In this document: positions 1 through 6,935 of the stretch, in pieces | Layout of the letters: each line of letters starts with the position of its first letter | How positions within the stretch are numbered: position 1 is the stretch's first letter | Origin: Deltaproteobacteria bacterium | GTDB taxonomy: Bacteria; Desulfobacterota; Desulfobaccia; Desulfobaccales; 0-14-0-80-60-11 | NCBI GenBank assembly: GCA_021817645.1 | Contig: JAKAGH010000107.1 | Span: forward strand, 1 to 9,645 | DNA: 9,645 bases | Direction of reading: 5' to 3' | The notes under the pieces: model-generated | The model's input: only the letters and a program-made list of their open reading frames with translations | Told to the model about the DNA's origin: nothing | The model's database searches: none | Position numbers and translations under genes: made by a program

Positions 1-245
1 CGGCTGCGGCCGCCGACCGCGCAGTAAACCAGGGTAGGGTTTTCCGGGTCCAGTTTCTGGTATTGATCACTTAGTTGAGGCAGGGGTATGAGCGTAGCCC
101 CGGGGATATGCTCCTCTTCGTACTCCCAGGGCTGGCGCACATCCAGCAACGTAAAAGCGCCCTCCGGGTGGGCGGCCAGATATTCCCTGGCCTCGGCCGC
201 GTCCATGGAATCGACTGGAGTGAACAGCTTCTTAAGCAGAATCAT
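1..245 (-). CDS. Rhodanese-domain protein (3' part beyond window)
   Basis: The first 81 codons of a minus-strand gene are present; the rest lies beyond the left edge. The protein begins MILLKKLFTPVDSMDAAEA, then shows the rhodanese signature DVRQPWEYEEEHIPGA (about residues 35-50) and the active-site loop CAVGGRS with Cys75 as the persulfide-carrying residue (CxxGxR pattern). Family knowledge: rhodanese domains move sulfane sulfur between donors and acceptors in the cytosol. No signal peptide is seen. The ATG at 245 is preceded by GAGGAA about 5 nt upstream, a good ribosome site, which fixes the start. In related anaerobes this N-terminus is sometimes followed by a second domain; whether that is so here cannot be seen. 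It lies 126 bp downstream of the acyl-CoA synthetase gene on the same strand, but the hairpins between them argue against simple co-transcription. Confidence 0.88.
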   Translation of the reverse strand, partial: MILLKKLFTPVDSMDAAEAREYLAAHPEGAFTLLDVRQPWEYEEEHIPGATLIPLPQLSDQYQKLDPENPTLVYCAVGGRS

Positions 246-265
246 CTAGTTTCCTCAGCAGCAGT

Positions 266-286
266 CTAGGGCGGGCATTGCCCGCC
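266..286. repeat. GC hairpin repeat (copy 1 of CTAGGGCGGGC family)
   Basis: GGCGGGC (270-276) and GCCCGCC (280-286) form a perfect 7-bp stem with a 3-nt ATT loop, preceded by CTAG. The 11-mer CTAGGGCGGGC recurs exactly at 4128-4138, also at the base of a hairpin in an intergenic gap. This suggests a dispersed short palindromic repeat. It lies 21 bp upstream of the rhodanese start codon and could also end transcription from the acyl-CoA synthetase gene, though no T-run follows on the minus strand. Confidence 0.6.
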
Positions 287-331
287 ATTCTGATGCTCTG
301 CATTTCCGGGAGATATTGCTTCTTTTCTTAT

Positions 332-366
332 AAGCTGAAAGCTGATAGTTGACCGCTGACAGCTTT
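332..366. repeat. AGCTGA-type short repeat with weak hairpin
   Basis: The stretch contains AAGCTG, AAAGCTG, CGCTGA and CAGCTTT units. AAAGCTG (338-344) can pair with CAGCTTT (360-366) across a 15-nt loop. It begins 6 nt beyond the stop codon of the acyl-CoA synthetase gene. The stem is weak, so a terminator role is only a possibility. Confidence 0.35.
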
Positions 367-371
367 AAATG

Positions 372-2495
372 TCACCCCACAAAAATCCTGGCGTCCACCA
401 CAGCCGCGCCCTGGCCCTGGGGGAAGACCATGAGGGGGTTGATGTCCAGTTCCCGGATTTCCGGGAAGTCCAGGACCAGCTGCGACAGGCGTTCCAGACA
501 CTCGGCGATGATCTCCTGGTCTGCGGGGGGCTTGCCCCGGTAGCCGTTCAGCAGCGGGAAGGCCTTCAGTTCCCGGATCATTTTTTGGGCCCATTGCTCG
601 GAAATGGGGGCCACGGAAAACATCACGTCCTGAAAGATTTCCACCAGGGTGCCTCCCAGGCCGATCATCAGCAAGGGTCCGAAGTGGGGGTCCCGGGTCA
701 TGCCCAGGATCATCTCCGTGCCCGGGGCCGCCATCTTTTGCACCATGACCCCGGCCAGAGCGGGCCGGGGTTCGACTTGCGCCGCCCCCGCCATGATCTC
801 CTCATAAGCTTGGGCCACTTCCCCGGCGTTATGCAGGGACACCCTGACGCCTCCCACTTCCACCTTATGGACGATGTCCGGGGAGACGATCTTCACCGCC
901 ACCGGGTACCCCAGCTCTTCTGCGGCCAGGGCCGCTTCCGCGGTTGAATGCGCCCAACGGAAGGGCAGCGTCGGGAAGCCGTAGGCCTGGAAGATCAGGT
1001 GGGCCTCGGGTTCCAGGACAAAATTCCGCCCTGCCCGGGTCACCTCGGACAGCACCTGTTTCACCCTCTCCCGGTCCACGTCGGTAAAGGCCTTGACTTC
1101 ATAGCGGGGCCGACGGCGGCTCCGGGCGAAGCGGGCCATGGCGGCCAGGGCCCGGGCCGTCTCCTCCGGAAAGTGGTAATGGGGCAGGCGGGCCTGGGTG
1201 AGGATGGTCAGGGTCTCTTCAATCTCCCCCAGGGCCATCTGGCAGACCAGGGTGGGTTTCTGATGCCGGCCGGCCACCTGGGCCACCTTGGTGGCAATGG
1301 CCGCCAGGTTGGTCATCAGTTGCGGGGTGGAGATGACGATGGCGCCGTCCACCCCGGGGTCGGCCAGCACCCCTTCCAGGGCCGCGGCGTAGCGTTCGTC
1401 GCTGGCGTCCCCCAAGACATCCACCGGGTTATGGATATTGGCCGCGGGTGGCAGGCTTTCCCGGAGAACTTTCGTGGTCTCTTCCTGAAAGCTGGCCATG
1501 GTCAGACCGTAGCGCACCGCCGCGTCCGTGGCCATAATGCCCAAGCCCCCGGCATTGGTGACAATCGCGGTCCGGTTCCCCTCGGGCAGCGGCTGGGTGG
1601 CTAAGGCCGCGGCGTAATCGAAGAGCTCTTCCAGGGATTCCACCCGGAAGACGCCGCACTGGGCAAAGAGGGCGTCATAGGCCGCATCCGAGCCCGCCAG
1701 GGCCCCGGTGTGGGAGGACGCGGCCTGGGCCCCGGCCGCGGTGCGGCCGGATTTAATGGCCAGGATGGGTTTTCTCTGCCCGCTTCCCTGGACCAATTGG
1801 CAGAACTCCTGGGGTGCGGCCAGGTCCTCCAGGTACAGCAGAATCACGTCCGTTTGGGGGTCATCCAGCAAGTAGGCCAGGAATGCGGTCTCATTGAGAT
1901 CGGCCTTATTGCCCACGGACACGAACTTGGAGAGGCCGATGCACTCCGCCTGGGCATACTCCAGAGCCGCTACCCCCACCGCGCCGCTCTGGGAGACGAG
2001 AGCGATGTTTCCGGGCTGCGGCATCAGCCGGGAAAAACTGGCGTTCAAGGAGACCTGGGGGTCGGTATTGATGATCCCCAGGCAGTTCGGGCCTAACAGG
2101 GGGATGCCGCTTTGCCGGGCCGCAGCCAGCACCTCGGCCTCCTTGCTGATCCCTTCTCCCCCCAACTCCTTGAAGCCGGCAGTAATGACGATGGCCCCCT
2201 GGATCCCTTTCCGGCCGCACTCGTGGAGTACCTGGGCCACCCCGCCGCTGGGCACGATGATCACCGCCAGGTCCACCGGGTCGGGAATCTCCAGGACCGA
2301 CGGATAGGCGCGGACGCCCATGATGCTCCGGGTCTTGGGGTTCACGGGATAGACCACGCCCGTATAGTCATAATGCAAGACATTGCCGAAGACCGCCCGC
2401 CCCACGCTCTCCGGCCGGGTGGAAGCGCCGATGACCGCCACCGACTGGGGGGAAAAGATTCTGTGCAGGTCCAGGCCTGGCCGGGAATCACCCAT
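372..2495 (-). CDS. NDP-forming acetyl/acyl-CoA synthetase (fused alpha-beta)
   Basis: This is a 707-residue single-chain ADP-forming acyl-CoA synthetase, which interconverts acyl-CoA + ADP + Pi and acid + CoA + ATP in the cytosol. An N-terminal CoA-binding Rossmann domain is visible (FSPQSVAVIGAS, residues 14-25; PVNPK at 50-54), then a succinyl-CoA-ligase-like domain (PLLGPNCLGI, 132-141; VSQSGAVG, 167-174). The phosphohistidine motif SSHTGALAGSD puts the catalytic His at residue 262. The C-terminal ATP-grasp domain has AVKIVSPDIVHKVEVGGV (533-550) with the second His at 543, GGTLVEIFQDV (614-624) and RELDINPL (681-688). No C-terminal acetyltransferase domain follows, so it is not a Pat-type protein acetyltransferase. 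The ATG at 2495 has AAAGG 7 nt upstream; a longer reading from 2540 adds 15 residues but has no ribosome site. The substrate (acetate or another acid) is not readable from sequence. It could conserve energy from acyl-CoA or activate acids. Confidence 0.93.
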   Translation of the reverse strand: MGDSRPGLDLHRIFSPQSVAVIGASTRPESVGRAVFGNVLHYDYTGVVYPVNPKTRSIMGVRAYPSVLEIPDPVDLAVIIVPSGGVAQVLHECGRKGIQGAIVITAGFKELGGEGISKEAEVLAAARQSGIPLLGPNCLGIINTDPQVSLNASFSRLMPQPGNIALVSQSGAVGVAALEYAQAECIGLSKFVSVGNKADLNETAFLAYLLDDPQTDVILLYLEDLAAPQEFCQLVQGSGQRKPILAIKSGRTAAGAQAASSHTGALAGSDAAYDALFAQCGVFRVESLEELFDYAAALATQPLPEGNRTAIVTNAGGLGIMATDAAVRYGLTMASFQEETTKVLRESLPPAANIHNPVDVLGDASDERYAAALEGVLADPGVDGAIVISTPQLMTNLAAIATKVAQVAGRHQKPTLVCQMALGEIEETLTILTQARLPHYHFPEETARALAAMARFARSRRRPRYEVKAFTDVDRERVKQVLSEVTRAGRNFVLEPEAHLIFQAYGFPTLPFRWAHSTAEAALAAEELGYPVAVKIVSPDIVHKVEVGGVRVSLHNAGEVAQAYEEIMAGAAQVEPRPALAGVMVQKMAAPGTEMILGMTRDPHFGPLLMIGLGGTLVEIFQDVMFSVAPISEQWAQKMIRELKAFPLLNGYRGKPPADQEIIAECLERLSQLVLDFPEIRELDINPLMVFPQGQGAAVVDARIFVG

Positions 2496-2605
2496 TTTGC
2501 CGCCTTTCTGTATACCTGAGTTTTGGGGACTAGAAGCCATTTCAAAACCGATTTTTCGAATAGTTTTGGATTAACCAACAAGTTTAGATTGGAAAGATTT
2601 CCCCC

Positions 2606-2678
2606 CCTTTTCTAAAGGGGGGAGGGGGGTGATTACGTAAGCCCCCGATAATCCCCCTAAATCCCCCTTTAGAAAAGG
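2606..2678. repeat. Long imperfect inverted repeat (REP/MITE-like)
   Basis: Two 30-nt arms (2606-2635 and 2649-2678) are inverted copies: both read CCTTTTCTAAAGGGGG from the outside, diverge for a few bases, then share GGGGG and GATTA near a 13-nt loop. The arms are short C/G runs with AT edges, a pattern I associate with dispersed intergenic palindromes in many environmental bacterial genomes. It carries no coding potential. It lies about 110 bp upstream of the acyl-CoA synthetase start codon and may fold in that gene's leader, or be an inert repeat copy. Confidence 0.75.
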
Positions 2679-2841
2679 CTGACTTTAAAACTTCCATTCT
2701 CGAAACCTCTGCTGATTGGTGGACCCATCTCCGGTGAGAGACCAGGGTTTGCAACAGGTTCCAGGGTCAACGGGAAGCTATTTCTCCGGCCGCCGACATA
2801 ATCTCCACAATTTGCCCTTATTTTGCCATTCTTTCATGACC
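2679..2841. other. Intergenic stretch, nothing recognised
   Basis: No ORF with a ribosome site and no RNA gene signature is visible. A small TCTC-CGGT-GAGA hairpin sits near 2739-2752, and AACCT/AGGTT could pair across it. I could not match it to any known RNA. It may hold the promoter and leader of the minus-strand acyl-CoA synthetase gene, but no convincing -35/-10 pair was found. Confidence 0.3.
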
Positions 2842-2873
2842 TTTGCCGGCAAAAAATTTCCTCAACCGGCAAG
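2842..2873 (+). promoter_or_regulatory. Candidate enhancer sites for sigma-54 activator
   Basis: TTTGCCGGCAAA at 2842-2853 is a perfect 12-bp palindrome. The core CCGGCAA (2846-2852) recurs at 2866-2872, exactly 20 bp later. The pair sits about 105-130 bp upstream of the -24 element at 2975, the usual distance for a bacterial enhancer-binding protein. Assignment as an upstream activator site is inferred from the palindrome, the helical spacing and the position; the cognate regulator is not in the window. Confidence 0.45.
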
Positions 2874-2921
2874 CTTTTCCCCTTGGCCTAGGGAAAATTT
2901 TGCTGTCTTCACATCCATTCC

Positions 2922-2956
2922 AATAATTTTAAACAATACTTTAATAATTTTAAACA
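2922..2956 (+). promoter_or_regulatory. 21-bp phased AT repeats with IHF-like site
   Basis: AATAATTTTAAACA occurs at 2922-2935 and again at 2943-2956, a period of 21 bp or two helical turns. AAACAATACTTTA across the junction (2931-2943) fits the IHF consensus WATCAANNNNTTR with one mismatch. It lies between the candidate enhancer pair and the -24/-12 promoter, where IHF commonly bends DNA in sigma-54 systems. The repeats are seen directly; the protein that binds them is inferred. Confidence 0.45.
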
Positions 2957-2973
2957 GTTACCAAGGATTGGTC

Positions 2974-2989
2974 TGGCATATATCTTGCG
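2974..2989 (+). promoter_or_regulatory. Sigma-54 (-24/-12) promoter
   Basis: TGGCATATATCTTGCG matches the RpoN consensus TGGCAC-N5-TTGCW with one change in each half. The invariant GG (2975-2976) and GC (2987-2988) are separated by exactly 10 nt. Transcription should start near 3000 and run rightward into the EF-hand gene at 3311, giving a leader of about 310 nt. No other plus-strand gene lies between. Such promoters need an ATP-hydrolysing activator, so the gene is probably silent until a signal arrives. Confidence 0.75.
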
Positions 2990-3147
2990 CCCTTTAAAGT
3001 ATGGATTTTTCTCCATAATTCAAGATAGCACCTGATCTCGCAAGTATATTGAGCAACTTCCAAGAAGCACCGTTTATACCCGCAGCCCAGAGATTGCCGA
3101 CGCTTTCTTGGGGCTGCTTTACTCTCTTCGCAGGTCCGGGAGTCAAG

Positions 3148-3210
3148 ATGGAATCCTCTTTGGCCAAGGTGAACGCTCCTTTCGGGATGCGAAGAATACC
3201 AAGGGGGTGA
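3148..3210 (+). CDS. Possible 20-aa leader peptide
   Basis: The ORF reads MESSLAKVNAPFGMRRIPRG then TGA. Its ATG has GGGAG 5 nt upstream, a good ribosome site, and it lies inside the predicted leader of the EF-hand transcript. Its TGA overlaps the ATG of the next mini-ORF as TGATG. No family is recognised. An ORF this short can arise by chance; the ribosome site and the coupled stop/start are the only support. Confidence 0.25.
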   Translation: MESSLAKVNAPFGMRRIPRG

Positions 3211-3266
3211 TGCAAGTAACCAGTCAAGATAAAGCGACCAGCGGCAAAGGAGATGGCCAGCACTAG
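3210..3266 (+). CDS. Possible 18-aa coupled leader peptide
   Basis: The ORF reads MQVTSQDKATSGKGDGQH then TAG. It starts within the TGATG overlap with the preceding mini-ORF; AAGGGGG is just upstream, rather close to the ATG (2 nt), so it would depend on translational coupling. It ends 44 nt before the EF-hand start. The composition is hydrophilic with no signal or membrane segment. Function unknown. Confidence 0.22.
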   Translation: MQVTSQDKATSGKGDGQH

Positions 3267-3310
3267 ATTTCCCCACCGGAATTTCCCAATGATAATGAAA
3301 AGGAGAGGTC

Positions 3311-3961
3311 ATGAGCATTGGCGCGATTAGCAGCGGTGGTGGATATGACTCCATGTCCATCAGTCAGATGCGGCAAAACATGTTCAAAAAGTGGGACACG
3401 GACGGAGACGGCTCCATCAGCCAGACCGAGTGCCAAACTGCCGCGGATACCATGTCCAAAGAAACCGGCCTGTCAATTACTGCGGACCAAATGATGTCCA
3501 TCTTTGACCTCGATCAGGATGGCGCCATCAGCCAGGCCGAACAGACCCAGGCCAGCTCCACGTGGGAAGAGCACATGAAAAACCTCATGGAGGCGTCCGG
3601 CATGAGCCCCATGGGTCCGCCGCCGCCCTCGGACGCGGCCAGCGAGTTATCCGATCTCGTGGACAAAATCTTTGCCGCCGTGGACACCGATGGAGATGGC
3701 ACCATCAGTAAGTCCGAGTACGAAACGGCCCTGGAGCAGCTCGAAGGCCAGTCGGCCAGCACCACGGCATCGTCCACCACCGAGGATTCCACGTCGGCAT
3801 CCAGCAGCACCGCCACGGATTCCACCAGTTCCACCGATAGCACCAGCCTGTCGGCGCTGCTGCAGCAATTTCTCGATATGCTGGCAAAGCTGCAAGATGA
3901 TCAGTATTCCCAATATTCTCAGAATTCGCAGAATTATCAGGGCACGGACGCCTACGCCTGA
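3311..3961 (+). CDS. Three-EF-hand calcium-binding protein
   Basis: The 216-residue protein has three canonical 12-residue EF-hand loops: DTDGDGSISQTE (29-40), DLDQDGAISQAE (66-77) and DTDGDGTISKSE (125-136). Each has acidic residues at loop positions 1, 3, 5 and 12, so all should bind Ca2+. The first two form a close pair; the third stands alone after a Met/Pro-rich linker (MSPMGPPPP, 98-106). Residues 147-185 are almost entirely Ser/Thr/Ala/Asp, followed by a short helix (LSALLQQFLDMLAKLQ) and a YSQYSQNSQNYQ tail. No signal peptide or transmembrane segment is visible. AGGAGAGG just upstream is a strong ribosome site. Similar small bacterial EF-hand proteins exist, but I know of no firm role; calcium buffering or sensing is the obvious guess. 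It is the only plus-strand gene, monocistronic, and apparently sigma-54 driven. Confidence 0.9.
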   Translation: MSIGAISSGGGYDSMSISQMRQNMFKKWDTDGDGSISQTECQTAADTMSKETGLSITADQMMSIFDLDQDGAISQAEQTQASSTWEEHMKNLMEASGMSPMGPPPPSDAASELSDLVDKIFAAVDTDGDGTISKSEYETALEQLEGQSASTTASSTTEDSTSASSSTATDSTSSTDSTSLSALLQQFLDMLAKLQDDQYSQYSQNSQNYQGTDAYA

Positions 3962-3991
3962 GTCTGAGTGCTCTGCGACCCCAATCCTGAG

Positions 3992-4056
3992 GGAGGGACC
4001 CGGGGCGACTGGCTGCCAGGCACCACGCCTGGCAGCCGGCCGCCCCGGGCCCTTCC
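3992..4056 (+). terminator. Very strong hairpin after EF-hand gene
   Basis: CCCGGGGCG (3999-4007) pairs with CGCCCCGGG (4041-4049), and GGCTGCCAGGC (4011-4021) pairs with GCCTGGCAGCC (4027-4037). A symmetric 3-nt internal loop separates the stems and ACCAC forms the apical loop. GGAGGG and CCCTTCC extend the base. It begins about 30 nt after the EF-hand stop codon. There is no clean T-run afterwards, so it may stabilise the 3' end of the mRNA or be a palindromic repeat rather than a simple intrinsic terminator. Confidence 0.6.
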
Positions 4057-4117
4057 TTCAGGCCCTGCCCAATTTCGCATCAGTTCCACCTGAGCTTGCG
4101 GCTCTATACTAAATATG

Positions 4118-4150
4118 AAAAAAAATCCTAGGGCGGGCGTCTCGCCCGCC
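4118..4150 (-). terminator. Hairpin plus T8, likely hydrogenase operon terminator
   Basis: Read on the minus strand, GGCGGGCG-AGA-CGCCCGCC (4150-4132) is an 8-bp GC stem, followed after six bases by eight T residues (4125-4118). This lies about 110 bp past the stop of the hydrogenase protease gene. The base of the stem carries the CTAGGGCGGGC motif also found at 266-276, so a dispersed repeat may have been put to use as a terminator. Confidence 0.55.
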
Positions 4151-4160
4151 GCGGCAATCC

Positions 4161-4191
4161 GCACAGGCTGGAAAGCCTGTGCTACCTTTTT
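4161..4191 (+). terminator. Hairpin with GGAA loop and T-run
   Basis: GCACAGGCT (4161-4169) and AGCCTGTGC (4174-4182) form a perfect 9-bp stem capped by a GGAA (GNRA-type) tetraloop, followed by TACC and TTTTT (4187-4191). On the plus strand it can terminate EF-hand transcripts that pass the first hairpin. It directly follows the GGCGGGCG hairpin, and the two may form one compound intergenic repeat. Confidence 0.5.
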
Positions 4192-4200
4192 AAAAAAACT

Positions 4201-4226
4201 TTTGCGCCTTGCTTTGCGCCTTTGCG
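4201..4226. repeat. TTTGCGCCTT short tandem repeat
   Basis: TTTGCGCCTT occurs at 4201-4210 and 4213-4222, followed by a partial TTTGCG to 4226. It sits in the convergent gap just beyond the hydrogenase protease stop. It has no visible coding or folding role; it is probably part of the cluster of dispersed repeats in this gap. Confidence 0.4.
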
Positions 4227-4259
4227 TGAGGCTATCTTTTCAGGACAGACCCAGGCGGT

Positions 4260-4724
4260 TCAAGCAAGCCCCAAATCCTGCCGCATCTGTTTCACCAACC
4301 GGGGCAGGGCTTCTTGCACTTCCGGGGACAGCCCTGCACCCAGCTGGAAGTCTTTTCCTTCCACACCATAAACCATGAGACTGGGCGGCAGCTGCTTAAG
4401 CGACCGGGCAATTTCTATCTGCTCAGCCAGCCCCAAGCTATGGCAGGAGCAGCAGGCGAAGAGCCGTCGCGGCAGGGGTCCGGCATGGGCGGCAAACCGG
4501 AAGACCTGGCCCGCTTCCGACTCGGAGGCCACCGCGTCGATCACCACTACCTTGGGAAACCCCTGCCAGCTCTCCAACAAAGCGCTGATATCACCATCGA
4601 GTTCCAGGACGGTCACGCCCGGCAGCCGCATTTCCCGGACGAGACGCGCCGCGGCCAGCCCTGCGGCGTCATCGCCCCGGAAGATATTGCCGATGCCGAT
4701 GATTAAGATCTCAGCCTGGTCCAA
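4260..4724 (-). CDS. [NiFe] hydrogenase maturation endopeptidase
   Basis: This 154-residue protein is of the HyaD/HybD/HycI peptidase family (M52), cytosolic. It recognises nickel in the precursor large subunit and cuts after the DPCxxCxxH motif. Visible: GIGNIFRGDDAAG (10-22) with Asp19 at the position of HybD Glu16, VVVIDAVAS with Asp63 (HybD Asp62), and CHSLGLAE with His95 (HybD His93), so all three nickel ligands are accounted for. The length is typical. The start is a TTG at 4724, 7 nt after the hydA stop; no ATG is available nearby and the ribosome site is weak, so it is probably translated by coupling to hydA. Its target is presumably the adjacent HydA, which has a 9-residue C-terminal extension. 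Oddity: the residues before the nickel His are Cys-rich (CCSCH, 91-95), where Ser/Thr is common. Confidence 0.92.
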   Translation of the reverse strand: MDQAEILIIGIGNIFRGDDAAGLAAARLVREMRLPGVTVLELDGDISALLESWQGFPKVVVIDAVASESEAGQVFRFAAHAGPLPRRLFACCSCHSLGLAEQIEIARSLKQLPPSLMVYGVEGKDFQLGAGLSPEVQEALPRLVKQMRQDLGLA

Positions 4725-4731
4725 ATACAGA

Positions 4732-6022
<1,291 letters not shown>

Positions 6023-6033
<11 letters not shown>

Positions 6034-6805
6034 GGGATTCGCTCTCCTGGCGAAAGGCAGGCGCACCGGCGTTGAACGTGCGGAAGAGGCGCAGCAGTTC
6101 GGGCTCGCTCACCCCCAGGCGGCCGCCGAGCCAGGCGCTCAGGGAGGCAGTGTTCGGAGTCTCCTTGGGTCCATAGCAGCCATAGCAGCCCCGCTGGTAG
6201 GTGGGGCAGAGTGCGCCGCAGCCCGCGTGGGTCACCGGCCCCAGGCAGGGGGTGCCGTGGGCCACCTGCACGCAGATATTGCCCCGCATCTTGCATTCCA
6301 GACAGACGCTGTGGGCCGCCACCACGGGCTTGCGCCCCTGGAGAAACGCGCTTACCACCTCCACCAGTTGCCGCTTGTTGATGGGGCAACCCTGAAGCTC
6401 GAGGTCCACCTGAATATGGGCGGAGATGGGGGTGGAGGTCTCCAGGGCCTCGATATATTTGGGCCGGGCATAAACCAGGGGGATATATTCTTTGACGTCG
6501 GCAAAATTGCGCAGCCCCTGGATGCCCCCCGCGGTGGCGCAGGCGCCGATGGCCACGACAAATTTGGAATGACGCCGCACCTGCTGGATGCGCTGCACGT
6601 CATGGGGCGCGGCAATGGAGCCTTCCACCAGGGACAGGTCGTAGGGGCCTTTCGCCACCGTCCGGGTAGCCTCCACGAAATAGGAGATCTCCAGCTCCCC
6701 GGCAATGGCCAGCAGCTCGTCCTCGCAATCCAGCAGGGACAACTGACAGCCGTCGCAGGAGGCGAATTTCCAAACGGCCAGCTTGGGGCGTCGTTTACGG
6801 GGCAT
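6023..6805 (-). CDS. hydD: [NiFe] hydrogenase small subunit, group 3b type
   Basis: The 260-residue electron-transfer subunit pairs with HydA. Proximal [4Fe-4S] ligands are Cys17 and Cys20 (FASCDGCQ), Cys89 (GACATAGG) and Cys140 (GCPI). Eight more cysteines between 168 and 210 (C168, C171, C178, C187, C196, C200, C207, C210) can bind the medial and distal [4Fe-4S] clusters. There is no Tat signal and no C-terminal anchor, so the enzyme is cytosolic, as expected for group 3. The gene follows hydG after 130 bp and overlaps hydA by 11 nt, so the two hydrogenase subunits are translationally coupled. The ATG at 6805 has only a weak GGA 8 nt upstream. The C-terminal QESESHEH tail is His/Glu-rich and might hold metal, but it is too short to press. 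Confidence 0.93.
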
Positions 6806-6867
6806 GATTAGTCCATTATTTAAAAAAATTATTCGGGCGCCAGCGGCAGTGGGAAAAAGATTTACTT

Positions 6868-6920
6868 CCCCCTCACCCCATCCCTCTCCCCCATTGGGGG
6901 AGAGGGATGGGGTGAGGGGG
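6868..6920. repeat. Perfect 26-bp-arm palindrome inside hyd operon
   Basis: The arms 6868-6893 and 6895-6920 are perfect inverted copies around a single central base. The arm begins CCCCCTCACCCCATCCCTCT and continues to CCCCCA. It lies in the 130-bp gap between hydG (stop 6936) and hydD (start 6805), the only real gap in the operon. The sequence type resembles dispersed REP-like palindromes of many bacteria. In mRNA it would form a very stable hairpin that could halt 3' decay, attenuate transcription or set subunit ratios. On the minus strand a TTTTT follows only about 10 nt past the stem. Confidence 0.85.
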
Positions 6921-6935
6921 GGCGCAAGGCCGAAA

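Larger units (their letters stand above)
3000..3310 (+). other. Long 5' leader of the EF-hand transcript
   Basis: About 310 nt separate the predicted sigma-54 start from the EF-hand ATG. GCAGCCC (3082-3088) can pair with GGGCTGC (3111-3117), forming a stem-loop with a 22-nt loop. A palindromic TTGGCCAA lies near 3160-3167, and a CTCCTTTCGGGA segment could form a small hairpin near 3176-3187. I checked by eye for the c-di-GMP, cobalamin and Moco riboswitch cores and did not find them. It may be a structured regulatory leader, or only carry the small ORFs at 3148-3266. Confidence 0.4.

Noticed and set aside
369..1604. Two long plus-strand ORFs (369-947 and 948-1604)
   Set aside because: They lie entirely opposite the acyl-CoA synthetase gene, have His/Gly/Gln-rich composition typical of antisense to GC-rich genes, and show no motif.
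2700..2790. tRNA-like or small structured RNA
   Set aside because: A GGTTCC-type segment and short stems are present, but no cloverleaf, anticodon arm or acceptor pairing could be drawn.
2716..2997. 93-codon plus-strand ORF
   Set aside because: It covers the candidate enhancer and -24/-12 elements, with AT-rich low-complexity coding and no ribosome site.
3061..3270. Possible known riboswitch (c-di-GMP, Moco or cobalamin) in the EF-hand leader
   Set aside because: The conserved cores expected for these classes were not found by eye; a covariance-model search would decide.
2950..3360. 136-codon minus-strand ORF (with an 89-codon alternative frame)
   Set aside because: It runs through the sigma-54 promoter and across the EF-hand start, lacks a ribosome site and has no recognisable domain.
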